The position numbers and the translations under genes are program-made. Under the pieces are notes generated by a model. It did no database searches. It was given only the letters and a program-made list of their open reading frames with translations, and had not been told where the DNA came from. From positions 62,001-126,000 of the forward strand of contig JABSSW010000005.1 of NCBI GenBank assembly GCA_018902385.1: DNA of 64,000 nt. The letters are read 5' to 3'. This DNA is from Physcia stellaris. Taxonomy: Eukaryota > Ascomycota > Lecanoromycetes > Caliciales > Physciaceae. The stretch's first letter is position 1; the number at the start of each line of letters is the position of its first letter. Below are positions 35,936 to 50,096 of the stretch, piece after piece.

Positions 35936-37084
35936 ATTAAAATTCATGTTATATTTCGAAATTGTTGTCAATCGATTGCGTTTTACGAAATTTGATCATT
36001 CATTTAATTATTTCGTAACATTTTTTACATTCAATTTTTCGTTTCTTTATCGTTTTTATTTCGCATTTTGTTTTTTTGCATTCATTTTTCTCATTCAATC
36101 GATTTTTCGCATTTTTCAGATTTTTCGCAACACGTTCGAATTGTTTCGTCGTTATTTCATCGCATTCAATGTTTGCTTTTCAATTCATTTCGCGAAAACT
36201 CGTATCAATTAATCAATTTTACAATACGAATTGAATACGAATTTAGTTCGTTTGAAATTTTCTTGAATTGTTTCGTCGAATTTCTATAGCAAAATTCAAA
36301 AAATTTCATTTTGACAAGTTTCGTTCTTCATGTTCAAAAAACAATGTTACGAAATTATTTTAATTTTTGAACGTATTACGTTTAATCAAATCAAATATAC
36401 GAGACATGCGCGATCGAAATCAGAAAACAAACATTGAAAATGATTGAAAAGCGACGAAACAATTTGATGTTGTTGCGAAATCGCGAAAATTCGATTATTT
36501 GATTCAAATGTTATTGTGTGATTTGTTTTTTCATAACAATTCGATTGTTGAAATTTCGAATCTCAAAAAAAAAAAAATCGACATTCGATTTCAAAAATTT
36601 CGAAAAATATCTGTTTCATGCATCACACATTTCTATGCGCAAACGATTTACGATCGCGAAATTTCGACGCGCATTTATCATAATCGTACAATTAAACGAT
36701 TTTAAAAAATAATAATTGCAAACGTTGTAAAATTAATAATATTGATCGTCGAAATCGATTTCGTGAAAATTTTCGAATGTTGTTAAAGTTAAAAATTACA
36801 TAATTTTTTTTAAAAAAAAATCACGAACAAACTTGTTAGAAATATTATTAAGTTTTAATTGAAAATTTCGTTTAATTCTGATCGTATTTTCATTTTTCGA
36901 AAGATGATTGTAGAAATAAATATCTATTTTTAATTTTGACATTTTAAGAAATAGAAAATCACTATTCGAAAAATACATTTTACTATTTGAAAAATAGAAC
37001 TAGAATTGTTTTTCGCGAAAGTATCAAGAATTTGAGAGCGTATCAGAGTAAAAATCGACTTTTGATGTGTTTCGCATCAAATTT
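35936..37084. repeat. Right tail of the AT-rich block
   Basis: Mutated non-coding AT-rich sequence after the Helitron helicase traces. No recognisable domain; short ORFs at 35946-36289 and 36499-36712 are compositional. The composition changes to normal at about 37085. Confidence 0.6.
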
Positions 37085-38429
37085 TCATTTTGTCAGTTCT
37101 CACTCCGAACACTGACGGACTGCAGCTTAGGGATTCCTTGAGCTCGAGAACTGAGACTCAAAAAAGGTGAGGATACTCACCGTCGCGCCCGGTCTATTTG
37201 TAGATCTGTAACGCAGTAGTCGCATACAGAAAGAAACATTTGATGCATGCAGTTTTACGGAGATTCGCATCAAAAGTCTTGATGTGCGCTAAAAACAGGG
37301 GGTAATTAGGGAAGTCTGAAGTAAACATCTAGAGATTTTGTGGAGGTATGTCTTAGCTGCCAAAGGTGGGCTGCTGGGGGCAGCGGATGCTTTTCTAACC
37401 TTAAAATTTCAATAATTTTGGCACATCAGGACTTTTGGTGCGGGTCTCCGTACAACTGGGAAGCGTGGCGCGGGGGTCATCAAGCTACAGAGGTGGTATC
37501 AGAGGGGCGGCTGACAGAAGACACGAGAAGACTCGAGATCTGCATGGATATCGGTCGGGCCGCCCACCAAAATCGCTTATCTCATAGATGTCCCAGCGCA
37601 ACTGACAAGCAGCTGACCACCAAAATCGCCTGCGAAATGGCCGTTAACCCTGTGAAAACCCTAGAAAATCGCTAGAGATCTCAGGGTTGTAAGGGTTTCA
37701 GGAGTAGCCGCTGCCAAGCATCCCATCAAAATGTCTCGATTTTCACAATTTGGTACATTTACGAAATGCGCGAGCTTAAAAAATCAATAATTATTCGATA
37801 TATTATTGATACAGTTCAATGTTGTGCACACTTTGAGCTAATTTGCATTGAAAACGATCAAACTTTGTGAGCGTTGTGGTACTGCGAAGGTTTGTAAGCA
37901 GGCTTGGCAAATAGATTTGCTGTTCTGACACCTCTACGCAAATCCAAGTGGCCGCGCCTTCGTGTTCTGACAAAATCACTATGCGGCTTCGAATCTTACT
38001 GTCGGCCTTTTCTATCCAAGTGTTTGACAGGCAATCGCCATCGATAACTCAGATTTTTTTTTAAAGAGTCAACGAAGATGAGATAATCGAGACGGTCGCA
38101 CGGGCCGAGAAGATCGCGAAGAACGTGAAGATAGATCGATGTCTTCGAGACTTTAGTTATGGGTTCTCATGCTATGTAATTGATAATGGCGATGTATATA
38201 ATTATTAGTTCATGGCATTGGGTAGATACCAGATCTTTATTACTACACTGTCCTTTACTCGTATTTTACTGAAGCTTTCCAGTTTGACACTAGATCCCAA
38301 AGGTATTATTATTATTAGCGAGGGATTCTTCATGCTACGTATTATCTTATCGTAGGGCCGAGGTACTGCCGCCAACTACCTTTACATGCTCGACTGTCCA
38401 GACTTTTATGGCTCGTTCCACACCAAATT
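37085..38429. other. Intergenic between the AT-rich block and MES1
   Basis: Normal GC. A hairpin with 9-bp arms (TCAGTTCTC at 37093-37101 and GAGAACTGA at 37146-37154) lies right at the block edge. An ORF at 37340-37675 (111 codons) has no recognised family. The last few hundred bases are presumably the MES1 promoter. Confidence 0.45.
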
Positions 38430-40388
38430 ATGGCCAAGAAGTTGCATAATCGCGGAACCGTTCTCCCAGAGCATGGAAAACGCAACATACTCATTACCAG
38501 CGCTTTACCCTACGTGAACAACGTGCCCCATCTTGGGAACCTCATCGGCTCAGTGCTATCGGCCGATGTGTTCTCAAGGTTCTGCAGAGGGCGCGGCATC
38601 AATACTCTTTATGTCTGCGGTGCGTCATTATTGTCAAAGTCACACTTCTCGCTGCCTCCTCGCTATTGACCATGGATTCTTGTCGCAATTACTCACGCTG
38701 ACCTATCTCTACTCCCAGGTACGGATGAATATGGCACAACATCAGAGACAAGAGCTCTTCTCGAGAAGTGCACTCCCCAGCAGCTCTGTGACAAGTATCA
38801 CGTAATCCACGCCGCGGTATATGACTGGTTCAATATCGATTTCGACATCTTTGGCCGCACACCCACCAAGCTTCAAACCGAGATAACTCAAGATATTTTC
38901 CTCAAGCTTTATCGAAATGGCTTCTTAGAAGAGCGGGTAACGTCACAGTTATACTGTCAACAGCATCAGTCATTTCTGGCAGATCGCTTCGTTGAAGGTG
39001 AATGTCCAATTTGTGGCTATGCGGATGCACATGGTGATCAATGCGACTCATGCGGTCAACTTCTGGATTCGCTTGATCTTAAATCCCCCCGCTGCAAGGT
39101 TGACGGTAGCACACCAATCACGAAGGACACCAAACATATGTTTCTGGAACTGGACAAGTTGCAATCCGAAGTTGACATGTTCTTTCAAGAATCCGCATCG
39201 AAGGGGGCATGGTCAAGCAATGGCAAAGAAATAACCTCAGCCTGGTTAAAGGAAGGGCTGAAACCACGTAGTATAACGAGGGACATGAAATGGGGAACCG
39301 AAGTACCTCTACCAGGCTACGAGAACAAGGTAATATATCCGTGGTTCGACGCTTGTATCGGTTATGTGTCCATTACCGCGCATTATACCGACCAGTGGCA
39401 GCAGTGGTGGCGCAATCCCGACGAGGTCCAGCTTTATCAGTTCATTGGAAAAGACAACGTTGCCTACCACTCCGTCATGTTTCCTGGCTCTCAAATCGGT
39501 ACTCGAGATACTTGGACTAAACTTCATCACCTCGCTACGACGGAGTTTCTTACATACGAGGGTGGCAAATTCTCAAAATCCCGTGGTACTGGCGTGTTTG
39601 GGGATTCGGCTCAGAAGACTAACGTTCCCTCTGATGTATGGCGCTACTATTTACTCGCCCATCGGCCAGAGACTAGCGACAGCGAGTTCAACTGGGATGA
39701 TTTCATTAGTTCCAACAATAACATGTTACTCAAGAACCTCGGTAACTTTGTCAGTCGTGTTGTGAAGTTCGTCAATTCGAAACACTTCAATTGCATTGTG
39801 CCGAGCTATACCAACTATCACGAACCCTCATTTGACACCTGGAAAGAAGAAATCAACGTCCTACTTACTCAGTATATTCGAAATCTTGAAGCTGTCAAGC
39901 TTCGCGCTGCTCTATCTAAGGTCTTGCAAATATCTCAACAGGGCAATATTTTTCTCCAGTCCAATAGCCTCAACAACAAACTCGCTGAGAACGAACCCTC
40001 CAAATGTGCAGCCGTGATTGGGCTCGCCCTCAATCTCATTCATCTTCTTTCTTCTGTCATTGCTCCATACATGCCTGACTCGGCAACGCTTATCAATACA
40101 CAGCTTCGTGCAGATCCTCTTGCGATCCCCGATTATTGGACTGCCGATTCCATTAAGCCAGGCCATGAGATTGGTCAAGCTGCATATTTGTTCACAACTA
40201 TCAAACCAGAGAAAGGCGAAGAATGGCGAGAAATGTTTGGTAGCCGGAAGGTGAAGAAGCTCAAGGAGGATGAGGCGATACAAAAGGCTACTAAGAAGGC
40301 AGCGATGAAGTCGTCAGAACTTGATGTAACCAGTCTTGTGAAGGCATCAAAGGACCTGCAGGAGGAGCGGTCAGTCACCGGCGCGTAA
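38430..40388 (+). CDS. MES1: Cytosolic methionyl-tRNA synthetase
   Basis: Two exons, 38430-38619 and 38719-40388, with a 99-nt intron splitting the Gly codon of VCGTDEYGT; 619 aa. This class I synthetase charges initiator and elongator tRNA-Met. HIGH motif is PHLGN (33-37). The zinc-binding insert CPICG...CDSC lies at about 158-175 and the KMSKS equivalent KFSKS at about 346-350. WFDACIGY and [12 protein letters not shown] are further family blocks. The anticodon-binding domain follows to about 550, and the protein ends in a Lys-rich tail. No mitochondrial presequence is seen at the chosen Met, so it is the cytosolic enzyme. All motifs are intact although the gene starts only 1.3 kb from the repeat block. 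Confidence 0.96.
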
Positions 40389-42895
40389 TTACACAGGGTA
40401 GTGTATTGATAGCAGACATGCCACATGACATAGGTGCAGTCATCCACGATAACTTCTCATTGGGGAGCCGTCTCTAGAAAAGGTGCCTCGGTGACTGCTA
40501 TATGAATGCAAAGTTCACGGTCTAGAATCCCACCGCCACATGCTTGTCGCCTTTTGGCCACCCTGGATAACATTCATGCAGTCACATGTCAACACTTAGC
40601 ATTGCGTGCGTTACCAAGAAGGCTTGCGAGCTATTCGGCAGATTGACCACAAGTTAAGCATGCAATTCAGAAGATATCACCGATCCTTGGCCAGATCGGG
40701 TGGAGACAAGACGATAGGAGAACAACTTGGCCTCGATTATGGGAGCAATCGGTAAACACAAGCTACCCCATCTCGTCTGCCAAAGCGTGGTGAAAACCGA
40801 ATCCTCATTATACCTCCATTATCTCCCTTCGCACCTTGTAGCCACTCCATCATCCTAGCACACTTATTTACTTTTCTAGCATATCATATGTTGGCTCAAT
40901 ATAATACCAAGGTCAATCCTTAGGATCAACTAGCGCGGCTGCGTAATCGCTCCGCAATGAAGGCATCTCGCTGTCATCACAGATTCTCCAGGCCTGATCG
41001 ACGAGTACTTGAAACGAGCTGGACGTCATAGTTCGTAGACATGATGGAAGTAGGGCTGGGATACTGTCGTGAGTGATCGAGGCTGGCGTTGTCCTGGGAG
41101 TTGGTAGATGAAGACGAAGAGGGTTGAGATGGAATCGGCTAGAGAAAGCCGAAGTCTTTTACGTTGGGTTCCCAGTACTCACACCCACCCGCTGCGTGGA
41201 CACACCCTCTTAAGACGAAAACCCACATAGCTCTCACTTCGCCTTGCCAAATCTTCCTCCAGCGATAAGGGTGTACCGAAGCCTAGCGTTTTCCATGTCG
41301 AGCTTCTCCTTGCATCACAATCATTGGCGCCTACGTTTAACGACGAACAAGTTGGTTTCGCTGCTACGCTAAGTTCTGCCTCTCATTCCACTTACGTGCA
41401 ATGGAACGAGCATTAGCTTCGCAGGTGTAATGCTGTTGTCCGCCTAAGGTCGGCTTCGTGGTGTGGGATCTTATTGCCAGACAAAGGACACATGTTTACT
41501 GTTCAGCTTTGTAGGTTGGTCCCCATTCAGAGAAGCATTTGATAATTCAGCTTTCACAAAGATCACGTCTCATTTGTCTCCTGTATCGCCTTTCACTGCA
41601 TGTGCTTCGCTTGCTCGCCTGTCACTCTGAAATAGATCTTAGGCTACCTTGGACCTCGTGAGACCACGGTCTTATCCTCAAATACACTCCAGGAGTAGAG
41701 TAGCCAGTGCTCGATCCTGCAGAAAAGACAATCATACCGACGTCCGTGATCTTGAGGCTTATTTAACTCAAAACGGAGCAAAGATTTAGATGTGCGACGT
41801 CGAGTAGGCAACCAAACCTAGCTGCTCGGGCTTCTGCTGGACAAAGGTTGAACCAAAGCCATGGTCTAGCATTCCTTTGTATACCTTCACTTATTGAGCG
41901 CACGCGCTCGACAGTCTTAATCGTCCAGGCCAGTTTGAGAAAAGCAACAGCGGACACAGTTACGGGCCGGTATGGTGGATGCCATTACCCACAAGATCGA
42001 CGTCCATCACCACGTATCTCAAGTGTCGATGGCTAGATACAGTAAAGTCAGATCTGGTGGGCAAAGCGTGCCTTCAGAATACCTGTACATGTCGGGAAAT
42101 GGGAATGGATCCCCTTGTTGAGTCGATCATCCCAGATCCTATCCAGTGTAGGCGTCCTTCGTCCTCTGCAGGGACAACAAGGAGAGCTACTTCTACTTCT
42201 CTGAAAACAACTCCAGGCCTCGCCATCTAAGACTACATTGCAAGACAGAAGAGTATTTTTGAAATCTACGGTTTGAATTTTACATGGAAAATTCTTTGGC
42301 AAGCTAAGTGTGCGTTATTCCAAATTATTTCAGCACTCCTTGCGCAACCTCATTGTCTCCCAATTTGATATCCTCATCAAGTTGTGCGTAGGATCACTGT
42401 CAAGGTCGGTTGAATAGTACTAACATAGCACAAGCCGATCACTGTTTCGACCGGAAATTCTTGTCGTCTTTGAACTTTTCCATTGCCACGGTAGTAAGAG
42501 GTTACACGTCACTGGCGACTTACGAGCAAAAGACCATGGTTTGTTCATGAGCCGGGACCCTATGTTCACATAAAGTGTAACAGAAAATCCACGCACAAGA
42601 GGGATATGAGTATCCATGCTCTTGTTGGTACATTTTAGAGAAGATGGAGATTCTAATATTTTCGTAAGGTTTGCAGCTGGACTTGTGCGGATCCCGCGAG
42701 ATGACACAGCTTCAAAGGTTGACTCGGCTGCATTGAAAGTGCATCGCATGCTTACTCTGATTTAGTGGTCCTAGTCCAGGAACGGTTCCCATAGGCTTTA
42801 ATCTCACTCTGGGGATTGCTTTAAAGCTGAAAGATTTGCCGCTGAGCTCTCGTTTTTGCTCAGCGTCGACTAAATGAGGTAAACCAATCCCGACT
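40389..42895. other. Intergenic between MES1 and prp4 (convergent 3' ends)
   Basis: 2.5 kb of normal GC with only short ORFs (for example 41763-42036 and 42420-42749) and no family signal. The space is large for the 3' ends of two convergent genes, so an RNA gene or a small multi-exon gene could be hidden here, but I see no specific evidence. Confidence 0.4.
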
Positions 42896-45688
<2,793 letters not shown>

Positions 45689-46253
45689 ACTTTCGCCTGG
45701 AAATCAAGCTCAGGCAACCAGATCGACCATTCCTGTCAGGTGGAGATGTTCTGATTAGCCACGGATGCAATCAATGGTAAGGCCTTGGTAAGAAGCCAAA
45801 CCGGTGTTGTATTCCCTCCACACACTTCTAGAGCGCTCCAACCACTTGAGAGCGTTAAGGTAATCGGGCGTGTAGCTTCGTTGCTCAATGTCTATTTTAT
45901 GATGAGGGATTTGGAGGGACTCGAATTCGAACGACGTGAAATAAGGAATCAGCGACTTTGTTCCAGATTTGAAAAATAAAATTTACCACTGTGAGGTAAA
46001 GAATCACTAGCGCGGGGTCGTCCCTAGAGTATCATACGTACTCTCCAGTTCTAGCCTGTAACGAGTTGCACCGCCCTCCAAAGACTCATGTTAATGCCTA
46101 CCCTCGACTCACCCCATACTGAACCGCCTTTGCTCATATTACCAGTTGTCCACTTGGAACCACGGTGTCGTTCCGCCAATCGCCTTCCGTCGACATCATC
46201 ACCCTAAATTCTGATCCGAGTCAACTGATACTTGTCCCTCCAAGACCTCGATC
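45689..46253. promoter_or_regulatory. Shared divergent promoter, prp4 / TMA7
   Basis: 565 bp between two divergent start codons. Pyrimidine-rich stretches precede the TMA7 start (TTGTCCCTCCAAGACC). No coding signal. Confidence 0.6.
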
Positions 46254-46595
<342 letters not shown>

Positions 46596-46886
46596 GGGGT
46601 CTACTGCTCTGGGCACCAGCATATTATTGCATGGCGGGGAGTTGATGGGAGCGCTCATAATCTTCGCTGATTTCAGCTTACAATGGTTTGCGATGTGACT
46701 TTCCCCTTGAGTGCGCCAATCTCGCTATTCAAGTCCTATTTCTCATTAGTGCCTGGTTTGGAAATGACTCTGGCAATGACAAGTTGATATCGCAAGCCAT
46801 CGATGCTTCTGTCAAGGTCCAGCACTACAATAAGAGTATCGCTAGCCCACACTAAATTACAACGAAAGTATACCCTTCTACATCCC
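46596..46886. other. Intergenic, TMA7 3' end and facing hypothetical gene
   Basis: Convergent 3' flanks, 291 bp, no gene seen. Confidence 0.5.
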
Positions 46887-48807
46887 TCAGGAAGTTACAC
46901 GTCTGACCCACAAATGTGTCGGTTCGTAAGCCGTATCATCATATCTCTTATATGCCCGATGCAATTTGAGACCTGTCTCATGCTCCTCCTTGGTTACCTC
47001 AGCCAGTTCTTTGCCGAGACCCTCAACTGTTCTCTTGATCTCCTGCCTTGAGGCCATATCATAAGAGATCGACGAGGGCTGTACGACATTAGTAAGCTCA
47101 TATATGACTGTTTGCAGATTGCCTCGTCGACGACGCAAAGCATCTAGCTTTGCTTGCAAACTCTCCACACGAGATATTTTCGGCTCCTCTGGTGGTTCCT
47201 TGGGTAAAGACTTTAGATGTCGGTCGTTCTCGTCGGTCTTCCTCATCGTGCTTCCGTGTAAAGGTATAGGTTTGCGAGCTGTGGCCTTTGCGTTCAGGTT
47301 GACTCCTGCTGCTGGCACAGGCCGTTTCCGATCAAGAATTGAAGGTGCGGGCGATTGCAGCACTCCGTCGTGATTCATCTCAGGGGTGGCAGGTGGACTG
47401 TCACAGATAGTTGTGGCGCACGTTGTCGAGCTGAAGCGACTTGAAGGCTGATTGATAACATTGAACCGCTGATTACCTGTAGCTGGTTCCGAACAGAGCG
47501 ACCTCTCTTCTTCTCTGCTGACGACATGTGCATGAGTACTTGGACTTGATATGTTCAAAGGGGTCAGAGGCAAGTCCTCTTTCATTTCTTCGTGACTCGG
47601 ATTACGTGCTAGTGGGGAGCGTATGTCATCAGGACTAAGGCCTGAAGAAGGTGAATCTGCTGGAGGAGTTGGCTGTTGCGAAGGTCTTGTGGTCATAATT
47701 TGTGGTAACTCTTTATCGATAGAATGCTGCGGACTTGGCGTCCTTGCTGAACATTTATCGCCAGGTGACTGGGCACGCTGTTCGGGTTTAACCAAGGGAG
47801 GAGACTCAAGACCACGAGTTGGCCGCAAATCCCTTCTTTCGTTCTCTTGTTCTTTACTTGCTGAGCGCTGGTGGCTGCCAGCAGGAAACGTTGGAGAAAT
47901 TCCAGGCGGGAGAGGCTTATCTAGCATGGGGTTCACGATGGGATGACGGCCACCGGCACCCTTCCACCCAGGAGGGACCCACGGTGAACGATTACTTGAA
48001 GTTTTCCGAAGTCCCGTAGGCTTTGGCCCGCTGATCATCACTGAATTTCCCATCGAATCCTTGCGCCTTCCATATTTCGCCTCCACATCCAGCCGCACAG
48101 CATCAGGGCTAGTAGAGGCAGGTTTTCCCTTCTCACTTACGGTCCGCTCTCCAGAAAAGTCGTCCCAGCGTGTCAGATTAGTTGAAATTGATTGGCGATC
48201 TGGGGTATTCAAGGGGGAAGGTCTGATCTTTTTCGAGAACAATGTGCCGGCTCCACCAAACAATTGACCTTTCTTTGAGATTTCGATCGAATTGACTTGT
48301 CGGACGTTGTGCAACTCGGCAGGCGCACTATGTGGATCGGTAATTGGAGACACGTCTGGGCTACTTCTGTGGGTTCTTGATTGCAAACCCTCACTTGACT
48401 CCACTGGGGAGACATCATCTGGATATACTGAAGAAGACCGTGGGATCTCGAGCCTTGGCATTTGCAGGTTGCGGGTCTCTGGCGAGGGCTGAGAGTAAAT
48501 TGAGGACTCTGTGGGGTTTTCAGAAAGGAGTCTGTTCTCAGGAGTTTGTGGAATCAGTAAAGATTTACTGCTTCCTGTTAACTATGAGCAGCAACAGCGT
48601 CATCGAGGAGACTCACAAGGGCAGTTCAGGTAGGCCCTTCAGAACGTCATCTGTCTTCTTGCGTCCAAATGCAGGTCGCGAGCTTATGCTGAAATCGCCA
48701 TTATTCAAGTTTGTTGTGTTTCGTAAAGTGTGGTCGTCAGTGGTGGTTTCAACAAGGGTCGGGCTGCCGATCCTTTTCTCCGGCTGACGATTGATGCGTT
48801 TCCACAT
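46887..48807 (-). CDS. Uncharacterised Ser/Pro-rich protein with C-terminal coiled coil
   Basis: Two exons, 48807-48617 and 48570-46887, joined by a 46-nt intron whose phase restores an uninterrupted frame; 624 aa. Most of the protein is low-complexity and Ser/Pro/Arg-rich with many SP and TP sites, probably disordered. The last 110 residues (SRVESLQAKLDALRRRRGNLQ through GKELAEVTKEEHETGLKLH) form a predicted coiled coil, ending in YEPTHLWVRRVTS. I do not recognise a named family; it looks like a lineage-wide ascomycete protein. The start is uncertain: coding-like frame extends upstream of 48807 to about 48990 and may belong to another 5' exon. Confidence 0.75.
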
Positions 48808-49474
48808 TCTAGGGAGTTCGAGGATTCTGTTGTTCAGTGTTTCCCTGCGCTGAGTTGCACTCTTGCGGCGGCGCGGCGCAGTTGTGCTGCAGATGTGGTC
48901 CCGTAGGAATGCGGAGCCGTGGTCTAGCAAAGATGCAAAGACCTTGTTACGATGGAGGTAATTTCTTCTTGCTGCAATTATCTAAGGATTGACGAGAACA
49001 ATTTGTCGCAGCTGGGCCCCAAGCGGATATATCGAAATTGCTGAAACATCACTTGTGACGGGGCTACTACACTACGATGTGTCAATCACATGTCTCGGAT
49101 ACATAAAGGAAAGGGAATTTATGTTATGGCGGCACAGTGAATATAACACGCGGTTCAGATATGGAGGATGATAATAAAGGGGAAAAGAATCGACAGCTGG
49201 CCTCCATTGAAAAGTGACCGCGCACACACAAAAAGCTGAAACAATGAAAACACGAGACCACCGTGTCGCGGGATGTAATCGAACATGTACCTAGCCGAGC
49301 TAGCCTCGAGATAGCCTAGCGGCTACGGCGTATAGTCGGCCAGAACGATAAGAGACTTGGCGGCTTATGAATGACGATCGAGATGATCGAGCCAGCTCAG
49401 CCAGGCAGTCACCCAACCGAAATTCCAGCGTGATAACCCCATTGAAATGTGTCATTGTCAGTCAGATAGATGAG
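48808..49474. promoter_or_regulatory. Divergent promoter between the coiled-coil gene and DAP1
   Basis: 667 bp between start codons. The left part (48808 to about 48990) is open in frame with the coiled-coil protein (KVFASLLDHGSAFLRDHI) and may be its true N-terminal exon. The remainder shows no coding signal. Confidence 0.5.
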
Positions 49475-50096
49475 ATGGCGGGTAGTATGTATATCGACGA
49501 TTGTCTGATCTTTCACATATTCGAACTAACTTCTTTCAGGTGAAGCAGCTCCAGCGGCAACAGCAGAAGCGTAAGCATCCTCTTGCTTGTATGTGAGAGA
49601 GTACAGCTACCGACAGAAACGTAGCGTATCCATCGCGTCCCCAATCAACCTGATCCTCTTTGCTCTACTCCTGGTTCTGATCTACTTCCGCCTGCGTCCA
49701 TCCGTGCCCCAAACTCTTCCCAAGGGTCCGCCTCCCATAGTCTTTCGAACATTCACCCCACCTGATCTAAAGCCTTACAATGGCGAGAACAACATGCCTG
49801 TCTATCTAGCTGTGCGAGGCAGGGTCTTCGACGTAACCCCTGGCAGGAACTTTTATGGCCCTGGAGGTCCTTACGAAAATTTTGCTGGGCGAGACGCAAC
49901 TCGGGGCCTAGCCTGTGGTAGCTTCGATGAGGACATGTTGACGAAAGACCTCGAAGGAGCCCTAGATGATCTAAAAGGCCTTGGTGACGACGAAATGCAG
50001 GCATTGCAGGATTGGGAGGATCGATTCACGGAGAAGTACCTAGTCGTGGGAAAGTTAGTTTCCGTGGAAGAGAAACAAGCCTCGACTATGAGCTAG
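49475..50096 (+). CDS. DAP1: DAP1/MAPR cytochrome b5-like heme-binding membrane protein
   Basis: Exons 49475-49484, 49540-49570 and 49607-50096 give 176 aa starting MAGSEAAPAATAEAYRQKR. The first exon is only 10 nt and the second 31 nt; the second intron would be 36 nt, short but in phase, so the 5' end carries some doubt. A single membrane segment lies at about 27-43. The cytochrome b5-like domain runs from about 58 to 160: FTPPDLKPYNG, VYLAVRGRVFDVTPGRNFYGPGGPYENFAGRDATRGLA, with the tyrosine used by MAPR proteins as heme ligand. In yeast, Dap1 binds heme and supports the P450 Erg11 in ergosterol synthesis at the ER and endosomes. Length and motif order fit the family. Confidence 0.9.

Larger units (their letters stand above)
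14555..37003 (+). mobile_element. Decayed Helitron, split by nested LTR elements
   Basis: Rolling-circle transposon recognised from degraded Rep-helicase coding. Parts in order: N-terminal region at about 15.2-16.1 kb with Cys/His-rich traces; the pre-Rep region at 16229-16708 (VFVDSNNRRRFCQIYSFDF, LTHDEQLFEKKFHEL); the Helitron-like N domain at 17365-17590 (KRLFQHFLINAFVC); the Rep region at about 17660-18070 with an HVHILFI trace of the HUH site; linker similarity at 18496-19200. The sequence is interrupted at 19502-32807, shows again for 36 bp, is interrupted at 32844-34817, then resumes with Pif1-type helicase traces to about 35930 (FNANQLHAINTIVE, then NIDDAMNIDDFRISL, then a VTDKHNLHIVIFE-like end). 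Many stops make it non-functional. A CTATTTgaaAAATAG hairpin (36983-36997) followed by CTAG at 37000-37003 is a candidate 3' end, but the next base is A, not the expected T. The left end is estimated from composition only. Confidence 0.75.

Noticed and set aside
14380-37154. Reading the two flanking hairpins as terminal inverted repeats of one DNA transposon
   Set aside because: Each is a local hairpin rather than one arm of a long inverted pair, and the shared core is only about seven bases.
37340-37675. 111-codon ORF right of the AT-rich block
   Set aside because: No recognisable family and no promoter or intron context; likely chance.
40389-42895. A hidden gene between MES1 and prp4
   Set aside because: Scanned both strands for recognisable motifs and exon-like frames and found none; left as intergenic.
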